Positions 51,553 through 62,060 of a stretch of DNA of 64,000 nt are shown one piece after another (the stretch's first letter is position 1; each line of letters begins with the position of its first letter). Location: NCBI GenBank assembly GCA_948099385.1, contig CANUEZ040000105.1, positions 2,243,001 through 2,307,000 of the forward strand, written 5' to 3'. Both the position numbers and the translations under genes were made by a program. Below the pieces are notes generated by a model, which saw only the letters and a list, made by a program, of their open reading frames with translations, did not search any database and was not told the DNA's origin. This DNA is from Fasciola hepatica. Lineage: Eukaryota > Platyhelminthes > Trematoda > Plagiorchiida > Fasciolidae.

Positions 51553-51748
51553 TCGTCTTCCATGGGAACGAATATACAATAGATTCTCTTTTCTACAGCT
51601 CCTAAACTCTGGAAGCTGCTTTGACTGTACGACCTATGGAACCTAAAATACAGTACAATGTCTACGGATGCTGATTCAATAAAAATTAAAAATTGTCAGT
51701 GTTTGAAACGAGAAGTACACTGATGAGGCATTTTAACAATTACGATAT
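51553..51748 (+). repeat. Repeat A, copy 1 (inverted partner at 54425-54693)
   Basis: Starts TCGTCTTCCATGGGAACGAA and ends with an ACGATAT stretch. The reverse complement of 54425-54693 matches it closely except for about 73 bases missing here. A 114-codon frame (51693-52037) starts inside it and continues past its end. The repeat breaks off exactly where repeat B begins in the partner copy. Family unknown. Confidence 0.8.
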
Positions 51749-52314
51749 TCAAGCACCGTCCGGAACATTAGTCAACAAATATATAAATCTTTCCAAGACA
51801 AACGTTTCTTCTCGAAAATCAGTCGCCGTTTCAAGTATGTCTTGGGAAGTGGTTAAAACCGAAAATACACAGAAACTGCCTTTCAAGAGTTTCCATAAAA
51901 AGATCAACGGCGCAAAAATTGAAGCAACAACGAGGACATTTCTGTATCTCCAGTGGAAGTCCCCAATTGTAAGTGAAATGCTTATTTTGTACTTTTCAAC
52001 GGTACGCGGAACTAGAGTGCGAATACCTGCGGAGTAGCATCACACTACGAAACACTCGTTTCAACACGTGATTTTCCGGATCATCACAGGAAGATATGAA
52101 TACATATAGAACAGCGGAAATCACAGGAAATAGTCAGTGCAAAATAGCGTACAGCGCGCGTGCCAAACAGACCTGCGAGAATAATTCGTGGGTCTTCAAA
52201 TTATTCGAAGGAGAACAATGATGATACAAGTTACAACTGAACTAATCAGTTGTCTAACTGACTCAATAATCGGTCAACAACTGGATATCCCTCAACTTAT
52301 TTGAATAATTACCC
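51749..52314. other. Unique stretch with a 114-codon frame
   Basis: The frame 51693-52037 (+) starts in repeat A and reads through into this stretch. Its translation (SVFETRSTLMRHFNNYDI at the start) has no family I recognise, and no splice or promoter context supports a gene. Confidence 0.35.
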
Positions 52315-52515
52315 CTCATGGCTACTGTGAGATTGACGGAGAGTGATAAGGCGGTTGTCATCGTGGACTTTGGACCATATCAGCCGGGTTCGATTCCCAT
52401 CACCGTCGGTCACTCCCCCATTTGGCGGCCTTCCGTTAGTCTCGGCCTCATTCCTGAACTGTAGCAGTTTGTTGTATAATAGATGAAAAGCAAGCAAGAA
52501 AGATATCGTTATCAC
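52315..52515 (+). mobile_element. SINE-A, copy 4
   Basis: B-box GGTTCGATTCC (52387-52397) in a tRNA-like half, then 'GGTCACTCCCCCATTTGGCG' and a tail of CTCATTCCTGAACTG leading to an A-rich GAAAAGCAAGCAAG stretch. It matches the body of copies 1-3. The A-box half is degenerate. Confidence 0.65.
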
Positions 52516-52540
52516 TACATTTAGGCGAATAGTGGCTTAA

Positions 52541-52840
52541 AATTATCTGTGCATTCCACATCGTAGATTCATGGAATACGTCAGTAATCGTGCCAATACT
52601 GAAGGCCGCACCAAACCCAGCGTGAATTTAACTGCCTTCATGCTACGTGATGAGGTGCCCGATTGTTTGGGTCCTTTTCAAAATGCAGCTCCTCTCTTTT
52701 TTCCTACTCTTGATCTCTTGGAAATGATAACTGTTCCAATCTTGGAATTATTTCATGGATTTCTTTCCAAAACAGGTAATAACGTAGTTAAAGTTGCCCA
52801 AATGACAGATTTATATGACCATGTTCCTCTCAAACTATAA
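52541..52840 (+). other. Open segment overlapping repeat D, possible exon
   Basis: The frame is open from 52541 (after a TAA) to 52840, with an internal ATG at 52571. It contains hydrophobic text such as APLFFPTLDLLEMITVPILE and a fair splice donor CAG|GTAATA at 52775/52776. The inverted copy of its second half at 59 kb has a stop (LDL* where this copy reads LDLL), as expected if this copy is the less damaged one. The splice phase does not join cleanly to the next candidate exon, and no homologous family is recognised. Confidence 0.2.
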
Positions 52841-52946
52841 GTGTGTCTGCTAGAGGGAGGTCAAAGATGGGGTCATAACTACTACTTTGTTCGTTTGTTC
52901 ATGTGTTGGTCATTTCTGTACAGTTTGCACACAGTAGAAGCAGTTT
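52700..52946 (+). repeat. Repeat D, left arm of outer inverted pair
   Basis: Reverse complement of 59074-59320: the same length (247 bp) with about six mismatches seen. It is the outer pair of the inverted-repeat structure whose inner pair is repeat B. Homology begins at TTTCCTACTC and ends at AAGCAGTTT. Confidence 0.85.
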
Positions 52947-53151
52947 TTCATGAACCCTGGCCCGGAGGGAAACGTCTATGTTATTTTCGTATTTTTTTTT
53001 TGTTGGCATTGCTCCGCGGTGTCCAATCTTCTAATGATATATTTTCTGCCAATATTCGTACATCCGGCCTAATCTGCCCGACATTGAAATTATTTATCTT
53101 TATGATGTTTTTGCAGTAGCTCTTGCAACGTCGGTTATATTTTTCCTGTAG

Positions 53152-53289
53152 GTAGATCACCACGATTGTGGATTTTATATTATCAATATTTCTACTAACC
53201 TATTTGGTTCACTCTCGGTGCTTATGCTGGTTACAGATGGAAAACGTCCAGCCTCATTGGTAACATATACTGATGTATTCCGATTCCTG
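53152..53289 (+). CDS. Candidate internal exon (unknown protein)
   Basis: A pyrimidine-rich tract with TTTTCCTGTAG precedes it, and it ends at CTG|GTAAGT, a consensus donor. The 138 bases are an open 46-codon frame (start VDHHDCGFYIINI, end VTYTDVFRFL) that is closed by a stop shortly after the donor if unspliced. A 91-base intron to the next candidate exon keeps phase 0. Residue composition is protein-like, but I do not recognise the family. It lies in the segment between repeats D and B that is absent from the other arm. Confidence 0.25.
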
Positions 53290-53380
53290 GTAAGTTTTCC
53301 TTGTGAATAGACAGTAAAAGCTATTTAACTCATTACTTTGCAAATTGGTCAAATGGTGATCAATTCAGTTTTCTCCTTAG

Positions 53381-53623
53381 ATTCATGCCCTACTGACCAC
53401 ATTTTCTTCATCCACCACTGTTCATTTTGCAGTGAAATCTGTGTCACTTTTAAAGATAATGCAAATTGTTTCTACAGGTAATTTCTTACGTGGAATGACA
53501 ATGAAAACATTACCTGTGGCTCTCAGAACAAACGATCATCGGAAAGGTACCACTCTGTGTTTTGTCATGAGAACCGGATCTTTCGGACTGGATATTCAAC
53601 GATTGCGTTTCTTCCTGTTTTAA
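53381..53623 (+). CDS. Candidate terminal exon (unknown protein)
   Basis: Preceded by TTTTCTCCTTAG, it is open for 80 codons to a TAA at 53621-53623. It begins IHALLTTFSSSTTVHFAVKS and ends with RFFLF. In phase with the candidate exon at 53152-53289, the joined product would be about 126 residues with no recognised domain. The start of the gene is not found. It may instead be chance or a pseudogene captured in the repeat mosaic. Confidence 0.22.
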   Translation: MHALLTTFSSSTTVHFAVKSVSLLKIMQIVSTGNFLRGMTMKTLPVALRTNDHRKGTTLCFVMRTGSFGLDIQRLRFFLF

Positions 53624-53796
53624 AATTACTTTTTCATAGCGAACTCACTGGTTTTTCAGCCATGTGGATTTGACAATGATATCTCATGAGAACCAACCAT
53701 AGAGTCGTCCAATATTAGTCTGTCCATCACCATTTGGGACTACAAGTCTTGTTGTCCGGGGTTCAACTTTTACTGTTGGCCTTTGATATCCCCATC

Positions 53797-54427
53797 GGTA
53801 GCGATACTATACTTACTCCATTACCTTTCTAATAACATGCCGAGGTCCATGTTATTTGGTACAAAATGCTCAGAGCAACTTAAATCGTCTAGTATTTAAG
53901 TATACTGTAAGTCCTAATCCAACCAAGGATGAAGAAGTGTCGAAAAGCACAATCCACATAAAGAATAGCTTGTTTTTCCTTATTCCAAACCTGTACACGT
54001 TATCAGTGGGGGGAGGGGCTCAGTCTCCTTAAATTTCCATCTCACAGAACCCGAAAACTAACAGCCAGAGACTGAGAGCCTGGAAATGGATTGAATTTGG
54101 CAACGAAATGAGTTACTGAAGCTTGAAGTGTGTCAGCAATAATGCTCAGATATCTGCCTTAAGCTGTAGCCTTCGCTTTTTGTTTTGCAATTACTTTACG
54201 AACGGCCTACGGACACAATTTCTGTCTGAGTTCTACAGCGTCGGTAAGCTTTTATAAACAAGAAGGCCTCAAAGCATCTTTCTGAATGTCAGAAGGCAAA
54301 TGGCATAGATGTCACAAAATATGAAGCACAAATGGAAGCTCCAGAGAGCTTTGTTCCAGTCAGATTATATCCTTGTCAAGCTGATTGGATTATAAAGAGA
54401 TCCGTTAACCTGAGTGATTGCTTTATA
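53797..54427 (+). repeat. Repeat B, left arm (631 bp, nearly identical inverted partner)
   Basis: Reverse complement of 57057-57687: equal length, no indels and only three mismatches found by base-by-base reading of most of the arm (two near the outer end, one at TTTGGTACA/TTTGATACA). It has no evident coding capacity and no recognised transposon terminus. Its inner end coincides with the end of repeat A (54425-54427). The spacer to its partner is 2629 bp. Confidence 0.95.
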
Positions 54428-54693
54428 TCGTAATTGGTAAAATGCCTCATCAGTGTACTTCTCGTTTCAAACACTGACAATTTTTAATTTTTATTGAATC
54501 AGCATCCGTAGACATTTTACTGTATTTTAGGTTCCATAACCCGTACAGTTGGATGATATTTTCATTCGGATTTAAGTCGCAAAATGTTTGCTATGTCCAT
54601 CTGTTTGAAAAAGTGACTGCAGTTCAAGCAGCTTCCGTACTTTAGGAGTTGTAAAAGGGAGATTTACTGTGTATTCGTTCCCATGGAAGACGA
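54425..54693 (-). repeat. Repeat A, copy 2
   Basis: Inverted relative to 51553-51748 and about 73 bases longer; the extra segment includes the reverse complement of TTTTCAAACAGATGG. It abuts repeat B with no gap, so A and B form a composite junction here that the other copies of A and B lack. Confidence 0.8.
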
Positions 54694-55204
54694 TCATTTT
54701 CCCATTTCCCATACCCAAATTGAAAGCCTCTTTTAAATATTGAACCATTACTGCATATCAGAAATGGGGAGCAAAACAAAAGAAATTGAATTCATAAGTC
54801 AGCAATCTGTGAATTGATTCCAGAAATTATCAGGTCTTCTCAGATTTCTCATGATTTGCAGCCTGATTCACGAGCAAACAAATGTATATACAGCGCGAAG
54901 TCCGTAGAAATTCAACTCAGTTCGGTCAGTTTCCATCGTGTTATGGATTTGCACCGGCGCCCCATAAATGTGATGCGTTCAGAAAGTCATTGTACATTAA
55001 GTAAGCAAGTGGGAATCGTTTTATTTGGAAAACTTTCTTCATTATTGGTTTAATAAATTGTCATCAGACACCACAGGAAATCGTGTAGCAATTTGATGCT
55101 CATGCAGACGACGAAACTGGAGTAAGTAATCATACGTTCCGTATTGTTTGAAGATGCATTCAATTTTCAGACACACAAATCATAATTTAAGCTCCACTCT
55201 CAAC
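54694..55204. other. Spacer of the inverted repeat, first part
   Basis: Unrecognised. The 79-codon frame at 54814-55053 has no family motif. Confidence 0.4.
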
Positions 55205-55440
55205 CAATCTTGACTGGCAAGTGAAGCCAGCTACTAATGATCAAATACTCCGCATGCATCCTGAAATCCTCAATGATCGTGATGACTCGCGTGTTGTCTA
55301 CCAGTTTACTTGCAGTTGCGATGACACGTCTTTTGATAAAATAGAACGGTATTCGGCTCAAAATGTTTTCCAAAATATCCCGAAGTGGTTTGTGCACGTA
55401 GGGAATCTGTTTATACTAAAATCCAAATAACCGTAAGAAA
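55205..55440 (+). pseudogene. Penelope-like element GIY-YIG endonuclease fragment 2
   Basis: The frame 55221-55430 carries DDSRVVYQFTCSCDDTSFDK, the 'VVY-FTCSC---YIG-' start with the cysteine pair kept but the YIG triplet lost (TSFDK). NIPKWFVHVGNLF follows, like the 'IPKWL--GN' helix of this lineage. It is closely similar in layout to the fragments at 20.9 and 55.8 kb and distinct from the 'CK-CDK-YVGQT' type at 50.8 kb, so at least two PLE endonuclease lineages are present. It lies inside the spacer of the inverted repeat. Confidence 0.6.
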
Positions 55441-55674
55441 CAGATATCGGATAACATGAAGGATTATCTCTCAAAACGGAACCGAGTTGACCTGGTGTGG
55501 TTATTTAAAGTGCAAATACACAATCAGAATCTAATGCCGACAGCATGTGGCAGAAATACACTGACTGAGTAAAAAACTAATAACCTCTGTGCACGAAAAC
55601 CAATAATCTAAACAATTTAATTATTTCTGGTTTTCTCCAACAGAGAAGGAAGTAGCCATATACATGTTATCTTG

Positions 55675-55960
55675 ATTATGGATGTATCAGATTTAAAAGC
55701 AACGTCACCATAACTTAAGCTTTTTCCTACCGAATCACACAAGGAAATTCGTGCAAACCACTCATTGATTTTGATATTTCGTGTTTTGTCTACCGGTTCA
55801 CTGGAAATTGCAATAACAACTACATTGGTAAAATAGGACAGTATTTTGCTCAAAACGATGCCAACAACTTATAGAAATGGTCTTTGGAAACACCAACTCA
55901 GTTCATGAACATCTCTGTAGGAAATCGGAATAGGAATCATCTTTCGCGAAGAATGTACAC
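55675..55960 (+). pseudogene. Penelope-like element GIY-YIG endonuclease fragment 3
   Basis: Plus-strand reading around 55785-55870 gives FVYRFTGNCNNNYIGKIGQY. Here the YIG triplet is intact although the first cysteine has become glycine. FAQNDANN and KWSLETPTQFMN follow. It lies 0.3-0.4 kb downstream of fragment 2 in the same orientation, so two endonuclease pieces of the same lineage are in tandem. Stops and frame changes are present. Confidence 0.6.
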
Positions 55961-57056
55961 TCAAAAGACATCGAGTTGAACTGACGAACTTATTCAGAGT
56001 GATACTACGTGATCCGTTCACAAAGCAGCGTCGCTGAAGGGAAGAAATATATTCCGTCCACCGAACCAAATAACACGAATATGAAATCCACAAACACTGA
56101 ACTGAACAAAACACCAATCATGCACCGATTAACCAACAGTTTTGGGCACGTGATTGTGCTGGCAACTGCAAGTCCACACTCACACAAGAACTAGGGAGCA
56201 TTCATTATGAACTCCTGGCATGATATGTTGGTTTCCGATCAGTACGCACCATTACACAATCCAAAGCAAAGGCTGGGCGCATTCAAGTGAACCACGCCGA
56301 CCACGTAGGAAAAGCCCTTATAAACGCGCACGAAAATCCTGCAGTTTGTTTGCCACTGGCTTCAGCCGCACAATCCCATTTTCATCACCTTTTCGCCTAA
56401 TCCTTAAGCCTTCATATACTGTCAGGTTGATGTTCAACTATATTACTGAAATCATTATTAGTTGTTTAATTTGGCATACCATTCTCATTGTATTTATTAT
56501 TCAAAATGATTTGTCATGTACAACGTGAGGTAATTAAATGAAACTCTTGCGACCAGTGAATTTTGCTTTCTCCTAATTCTTATCAATTGCATGAATGGGA
56601 CACAATGTTACATGTTCATTTCGGAAAAAAATTCGAGTGAGCAATCTTCGAAATTTTGAAATACAGTTTTTGACTCTGTCATTGATGGCCACTTTGTTGC
56701 ATATCACCTGTTTATTTTCAAAATTATTTCAGACAATGACTTTTCTTTGTGCAACAATCTTTCGAAAATTACATCTCACAATTCACACGATCAAAGTTGG
56801 AAATCTTATTCACTTGCACTTACCCATTAAACACTTCTGTTTTGCCACCAAGCTCTCTCTCTCTCTTTAGCATGATTGCCCGATGAAAGTCATTGTAGAA
56901 TTGCAAAGCTGTTTGCTTGGATGAAAATTAATACAGTGTTTCAATAACGTGTCTGTATTTCCATATAAAAATAACTATATAAACGGATTTGGTGAGAATG
57001 ACTAGTATCCATCCCTTTGGTTACAAAAAGCTACTAATTATATGCATTTAGTCGAG
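55961..57056. other. Spacer of the inverted repeat, second part
   Basis: No recognised feature apart from a short CT run (about 56855-56868). The frames at 56220-56528 and 56595-56870 lack motifs. Confidence 0.4.
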
Positions 57057-57687
57057 TATAAAGCAATCACTCAGGTTAACGGATCTCTTTATAATCCAAT
57101 CAGCTTGACAAGGATATAATCTGACTGGAACAAAGCTCTCTGGAGCTTCCATTTGTGCTTCATATTTTGTGACATCTATGCCATTTGCCTTCTGACATTC
57201 AGAAAGATGCTTTGAGGCCTTCTTGTTTATAAAAGCTTACCGACGCTGTAGAACTCAGACAGAAATTGTGTCCGTAGGCCGTTCGTAAAGTAATTGCAAA
57301 ACAAAAAGCGAAGGCTACAGCTTAAGGCAGATATCTGAGCATTATTGCTGACACACTTCAAGCTTCAGTAACTCATTTCGTTGCCAAATTCAATCCATTT
57401 CCAGGCTCTCAGTCTCTGGCTGTTAGTTTTCGGGTTCTGTGAGATGGAAATTTAAGGAGACTGAGCCCCTCCCCCCACTGATAACGTGTACAGGTTTGGA
57501 ATAAGGAAAAACAAGCTATTCTTTATGTGGATTGTGCTTTTCGACACTTCTTCATCCTTGGTTGGATTAGGACTTACAGTATACTTAAATACTAGACGAT
57601 TTAAGTTGCTCTGAGCATTTTGTATCAAATAACATGGACCTCGGCATGTTATTAGAAAGGTAATGGAGTGAGTATAGTATCCCTACC
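57057..57687 (-). repeat. Repeat B, right arm (631 bp)
   Basis: Inverted partner of 53797-54427 with three mismatches seen. It is preceded by GTCGAG and not by repeat A. Near-identity against a background of badly decayed elements implies recent duplication, ongoing gene conversion, or an assembly effect. Confidence 0.95.
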
Positions 57688-59073
57688 TGTTACGACCAGC
57701 GTCAATCCTCCAAACACTGACAAGCTACGCCAGTCACCTTCCGCGGGCATCGACACGTTTATTCTGAATTCCCTACTCAATTGTGTAAAGCAATTCCGAG
57801 AAACGACGATGGAACAAGGGATTTTTGGAACAATGAAAGATGAAAACCAGTAAAAGGACCTTTCTGGATGAATATACATCTAACATTTATACACAGGTAC
57901 AGTTGATATCTTCTGGAAAATGCGACTCCTTAAATTCACCAGTCATCCGCAAAATAAGTTATACCCAGTGGAAAAATGTTCTGTGGTACATACGTTTGGG
58001 ACCATGTGACACCATACGCCAATTCATTCCTGACTGTCTTCCTTCTCAGAGGCAAATTCATTACGATAATTCATTAAATTTTTCATCTCGAACTCGTCTT
58101 CAACTCACACCCGAGAGTGAATGTGAACCATAGGTAGAACCATAAGAGGTATTTATTGACATGAGAATCATATTATATTTTTCGAATAAAAAATTTGTTT
58201 TTTTCTTGTGGGTTTGGAGTTTGCTGACTTAGTTACGAAATCAATCGGTTCTCCAAGAAGAGCCTAAGTTCCTTATTCAAAGTCCAGTGAAGCGAACGTT
58301 CACTCATCTCCATGTTTATTACTGCAAACGAATTCCCAACCACAATCGAGTTGAGATTACTCAAATGTAACTGTAAAACGCAAACCTGAGAAGAGCTCGT
58401 AGTCTTGGCAGTTTGACAAATTATCAAAAGGGATTACAGATACCCACGGAACCAAACGCTCGTGAGACATGGCACGGAACATTGTCCAGCAAAACAATAA
58501 TATTCTCAGAGGTATTACTGGTTCAATATCATGGAACCGTTTTTGCGTGAATGTGATGGATTTTGCTCTGTTCTAGGATCGTTTGATGGTGCTACAACGA
58601 AAACAGCGAACATATATTGTTGTATCCGTAGTAATCCATGGTGCTCCATCGTTGTTGTTATTGTGTAAATTTCTGGCGGAAGATTTTACCACCATGACAC
58701 TTCCGATATACCTTTTGATTCACACCCGAATGAATAAGTCACCTGCATTGGATGTACTGGTTATTAGCTCCTTCACATCCTAATTTGAATCGGTGTTTCC
58801 CAATATTATTTGGGCAAAATGTGATTCTGCAAGCATCAGAAATCCAGGGAATGGTTCAACAGAAATGCAAACCAGAATCCACCAGGGACGTTGAATTCTT
58901 CCCGGATTTCCAGCCAAAATGAAAAGATTTCGTTCTGAAAGCATTCAAACTCGTTACCGTACAAAAGCTCAGAGGTTCAATAGAAAATATCACCAAAGAA
59001 TAAAAATTACCAGTGAGAAAAAGTAAACCGAGTTTCTGATTCGAAGACTTTGTTCAGTTTAAAATGGTCAAAC
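57688..59073. other. Right-hand segment between repeats B and D
   Basis: At 1386 bp it does not match the 850-bp segment at the equivalent place on the left side. Minus-strand frames at 57652-57879 and 58233-58427 are open; the latter follows CTCTTCTCAG and ends RSLHWTLNKELRLFLENRL plus a short tail before a stop, so it might be a terminal exon or pseudo-exon. No family recognised. Confidence 0.3.
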
Positions 59074-59320
59074 AAACTGCTTTTACGGTGTGCAAACTGT
59101 ACAGAAATGACCAACACATGAACAAACGAACAAAGTAGTAGTTATGACCCCATCTTTGACCTCCCTCTAGCAGACACACTTATAGTTTGAGAGGAACATG
59201 GTCATATAAATCTGTCATTTGGGCAACTTTAACTACGTTTTTACCTGTTTTGGAAAGAAAACCGTGAAATAATTCCAAGATTGGAACAGTTATCATTTCC
59301 TAGAGATCAAGAGTAGGAAA
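59074..59320 (-). repeat. Repeat D, right arm
   Basis: 247-bp inverted partner of 52700-52946 with about six mismatches. One of these (CTCTTGG to CTCTAGG in gene-like orientation) introduces a stop into the frame that is open in the left copy. Confidence 0.85.
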
Positions 59321-60005
59321 GAAGGCCTTTTGATACAATTACGTTATCTCGGGTCCAAAAATCCTCTTTGTTTGACTTACTGAAGTTCAGAGCCATGCTA
59401 TCGTTATCTGCTAAGATGTATAAGTCAAAGTTCCTGATAAACCACTGTCCATACTAAGTGGGGGCGAGATTTGAAGCTGTGTAATGAGTCATATTATACA
59501 AATCTAATCTCCCACTACTCAAATCCATCTCGTAAGAGATGGTAATGTCCGGCTCCTAGGATGTGTTCCAAGGTTCTCAAAGCACAGCAAGTAGCTCTTA
59601 GACTACATAAAACAGTGTAGACCGCGAGTGGTGCTTCTACGTCTGACAATTTAGCCGGTGCTTTCAGTTCACCATCAAAACCATTCCATTGGAAAACTTT
59701 GCAATGTGTACAATGCTAAGGGGATAGAAGTCTCCGTTAGGGATTCCCGATGGTTTGTGAGCTGCTTTTCTACTATGATCTGTGGTCAACTTCACGGTAT
59801 TATTTCAGAGTCGACCCATAAAATTAAAGGATCATAAAACTGAGACTGTTTCAGGCTTCTAAGTGATTCACTATGAAAAACTGAACTGGCTCAGTTTTGA
59901 AATCAATGAAGAAATTCATTTAAGGCTACCCGCAGTGATTCTCAGGTGCGCTTGTTTTTCTGTAGTATAAAACCAACGTATACCACCCAATAAACATGGG
60001 TGGAA

Positions 60006-60007
<2 letters not shown>
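59321..60007. other. Featureless DNA
   Basis: Homology to the left side of the inverted structure ends at 59320. Nothing recognisable follows. Confidence 0.4.
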
Positions 60008-60043
<36 letters not shown>

Positions 60044-60081
60044 AGAGAGAGAGAGAGAAAGAGAAAGAGAGAGAGAGAGAG
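60008..60081. repeat. Compound (TA)n(GA)n microsatellite
   Basis: About 16 TA units pass directly into a GA-rich run with two GAAA interruptions. It gives a spurious minus-strand frame of Ser-Leu and Tyr-Ile repeats (59926-60165). Confidence 0.97.
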
Positions 60082-61914
60082 TTTATATAAGAATGGACTG
60101 GATGTAAAAGTCACGAATACGGTGAAATTGACCAGTACTTCCCCACAATCAGATGAATGAAACATTACTCGTGAAAAGACTAACAGTCTAGGAACCAGTC
60201 ACTTTGGCAAAAGAAAATCATACTAGGTACAGTCAAAGGATTGCACCTACTTGTTAGTGGTTCATTTGCTCATTTGTGTGCTTCGTCTTACTAGGTTCTC
60301 AGCCTGGGGTGATGCATCTGATCTTAATCAAATTTCCTTGGTGTACCTGAATGCACAAACAAAAAGCCCGCCTTTCATTTTCCCTGCGTGACGAATCATA
60401 TTACTTTGATGTGTGGAATTGAGCACAAAATCATGCAAGTAATTTATCAGGCTGTTAATTCATTTAGACAGACCTACTGTATTCTTTAGAAAACCTGTTT
60501 TCCATAAAACCATAGTGTATTTTCCATTCTTCGTCTAGCCTAGTTTAAAGCAAAAATGTTGACTTAGTCCCATGAGAAACGCCCAAATAGTCTACTTCTG
60601 TTCCAGAGTTGGTCAGCACGGTTCTAATGACACTGTACATGCTTGTTAATACCTCCGGGGAGGAAAACTGTTTCTGTTTTTTGCACATCCCCAGAGCAAA
60701 CTAAACATTATTTGAAAAACACATAAGAGTTTTTTGTTCGTCTGCGTCCTAGTCGAGATGGGTTGTCTCCTTGCTCTCGCTTCTCGTTGATATCGGACAT
60801 AGATCACCCGGGACTGACGCGGTAGAGAAAACACGCTCAGACCCCTCGAGTTCCGGGTTTGTTAAATGAACCGAGTGAAATTATTTTCCCCGGCGTTTGT
60901 TTTCGCTTTCTGTTGGTAATCTTACTCTAGAATAGATACGTTGCTGAAAGAAAACCTGATGTCTGGGAAAAACAAATCGAGAGACGGGACGGAAATCTTG
61001 CCGACAGAATTTACGATCCACCTTTGGCACCGTGACGAAATTCCTGGTCACAGCAATGAAAGTCCCTAGATGCGGAAGAAACATGCTAAGTTAAAAAAAA
61101 ATACTCCTGGAACTCGCTTCAGAACAACAGGTTACTGGCGTAGAAAGCTTTGTTCAGTATGGTTTCAATTTGTCTCAGGTTGACCCTGGAATGTTTTAAT
61201 ACTAAATCAATAAGGAGGCACTTAAGAACTGCTTTTTCGCTATCCATCTGCAAGTTGTTCTGCATGGCTACCAGGTCAGCTATTTTCCTTCCAGATTATT
61301 CGCTCATCTGTCACCGCATACTTCATTATCTTTGCTTTCAGTTGTCAGTCCGTCTGTCTGTCTGTCTATCCACCTATCAGTCTCGACGTTTGCCTGCCTC
61401 TTTATTTGCCCGTCTATCTATAATTTGTGATTATTCTATTTTTAACTTATCATTAGTGGTGGTCTTTCAAATAGAGAACAGAGATGTTGTTTCTCGTTTT
61501 TATCTGTTAACATAGTTCCGGCATATTTTCCCTCTGAACCACACGAGTGCATCGTCGAAGTTTCATCACCAGCCGGACTGGCTAATTCCACGCTCCGCCA
61601 GACTACACATGCCCACTGTTTGCATTAGTTAGCAAAGAATAAGAGAAAGATGGAATCATTCAATACCATATGTTCAAACCTATAGCACACATCTCAGCTG
61701 AAATTCGACATCCAGGGGCTCAAATAATTAAATGCCTGGAATTTTAGCGGAACTCCCATGGATCTCGCAATAAATTCGTTAGTTATTGGTGTATTTTTCT
61801 TAGGTAATATATCTCATTGTATTGACTCAATGCTTGATTGCCACGAGGAGCCTAGATCTCATGATTAATGGAAAACTCACTTGCAATTTGTGTCTCCAAA
61901 CTTCCAAAGTCACT
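60082..61914. other. Featureless DNA
   Basis: The 121-codon frame at 61150-61515 (+) includes a Cys/Leu/Ser-rich stretch from a TCTGTCTG-like low-complexity run. No family motif. Near 61550-61575 a faint match to the 2.1-kb motif (GGTGATGAAAC on the minus strand) is too short to call. Confidence 0.4.
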
Positions 61915-62060
61915 AGCAGGAATCAAACGGGTAACCTTCCGTTTACCACGCAGATGCTGTTCCAGCTGAGCTATCGCGGTACCGACGGTCGCCGGTTCGA
62001 TTCCGGCTCGTGGCTTTAGACTTTTGGATGTGGGTTTTGGATGTGGGTTTCCAACTATTT
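61915..62060. mobile_element. SINE-B, copy 2, with two tRNA-like halves head to head
   Basis: On the minus strand there is an A-box TAGCTCAGCTGG (61962-61973) and a B-box-like GTTTGATTCC (61918-61928), the same head as at 16.6 kb. Directly beside it, on the plus strand, lies another T-arm with consensus B-box GGTTCGATTCC (61994-62004), followed by TTGGATGTGGGTTT repeated twice. Two promoter-containing ends therefore meet head to head with only about 20 bases between. The anticodon stems do not pair, so neither is a working tRNA gene. Confidence 0.6.

Noticed and set aside
61550..61575. Minus-strand GGTGATGAAAC resembling the motif core
   Set aside because: Stem II and stem III partners are missing; too short to call.
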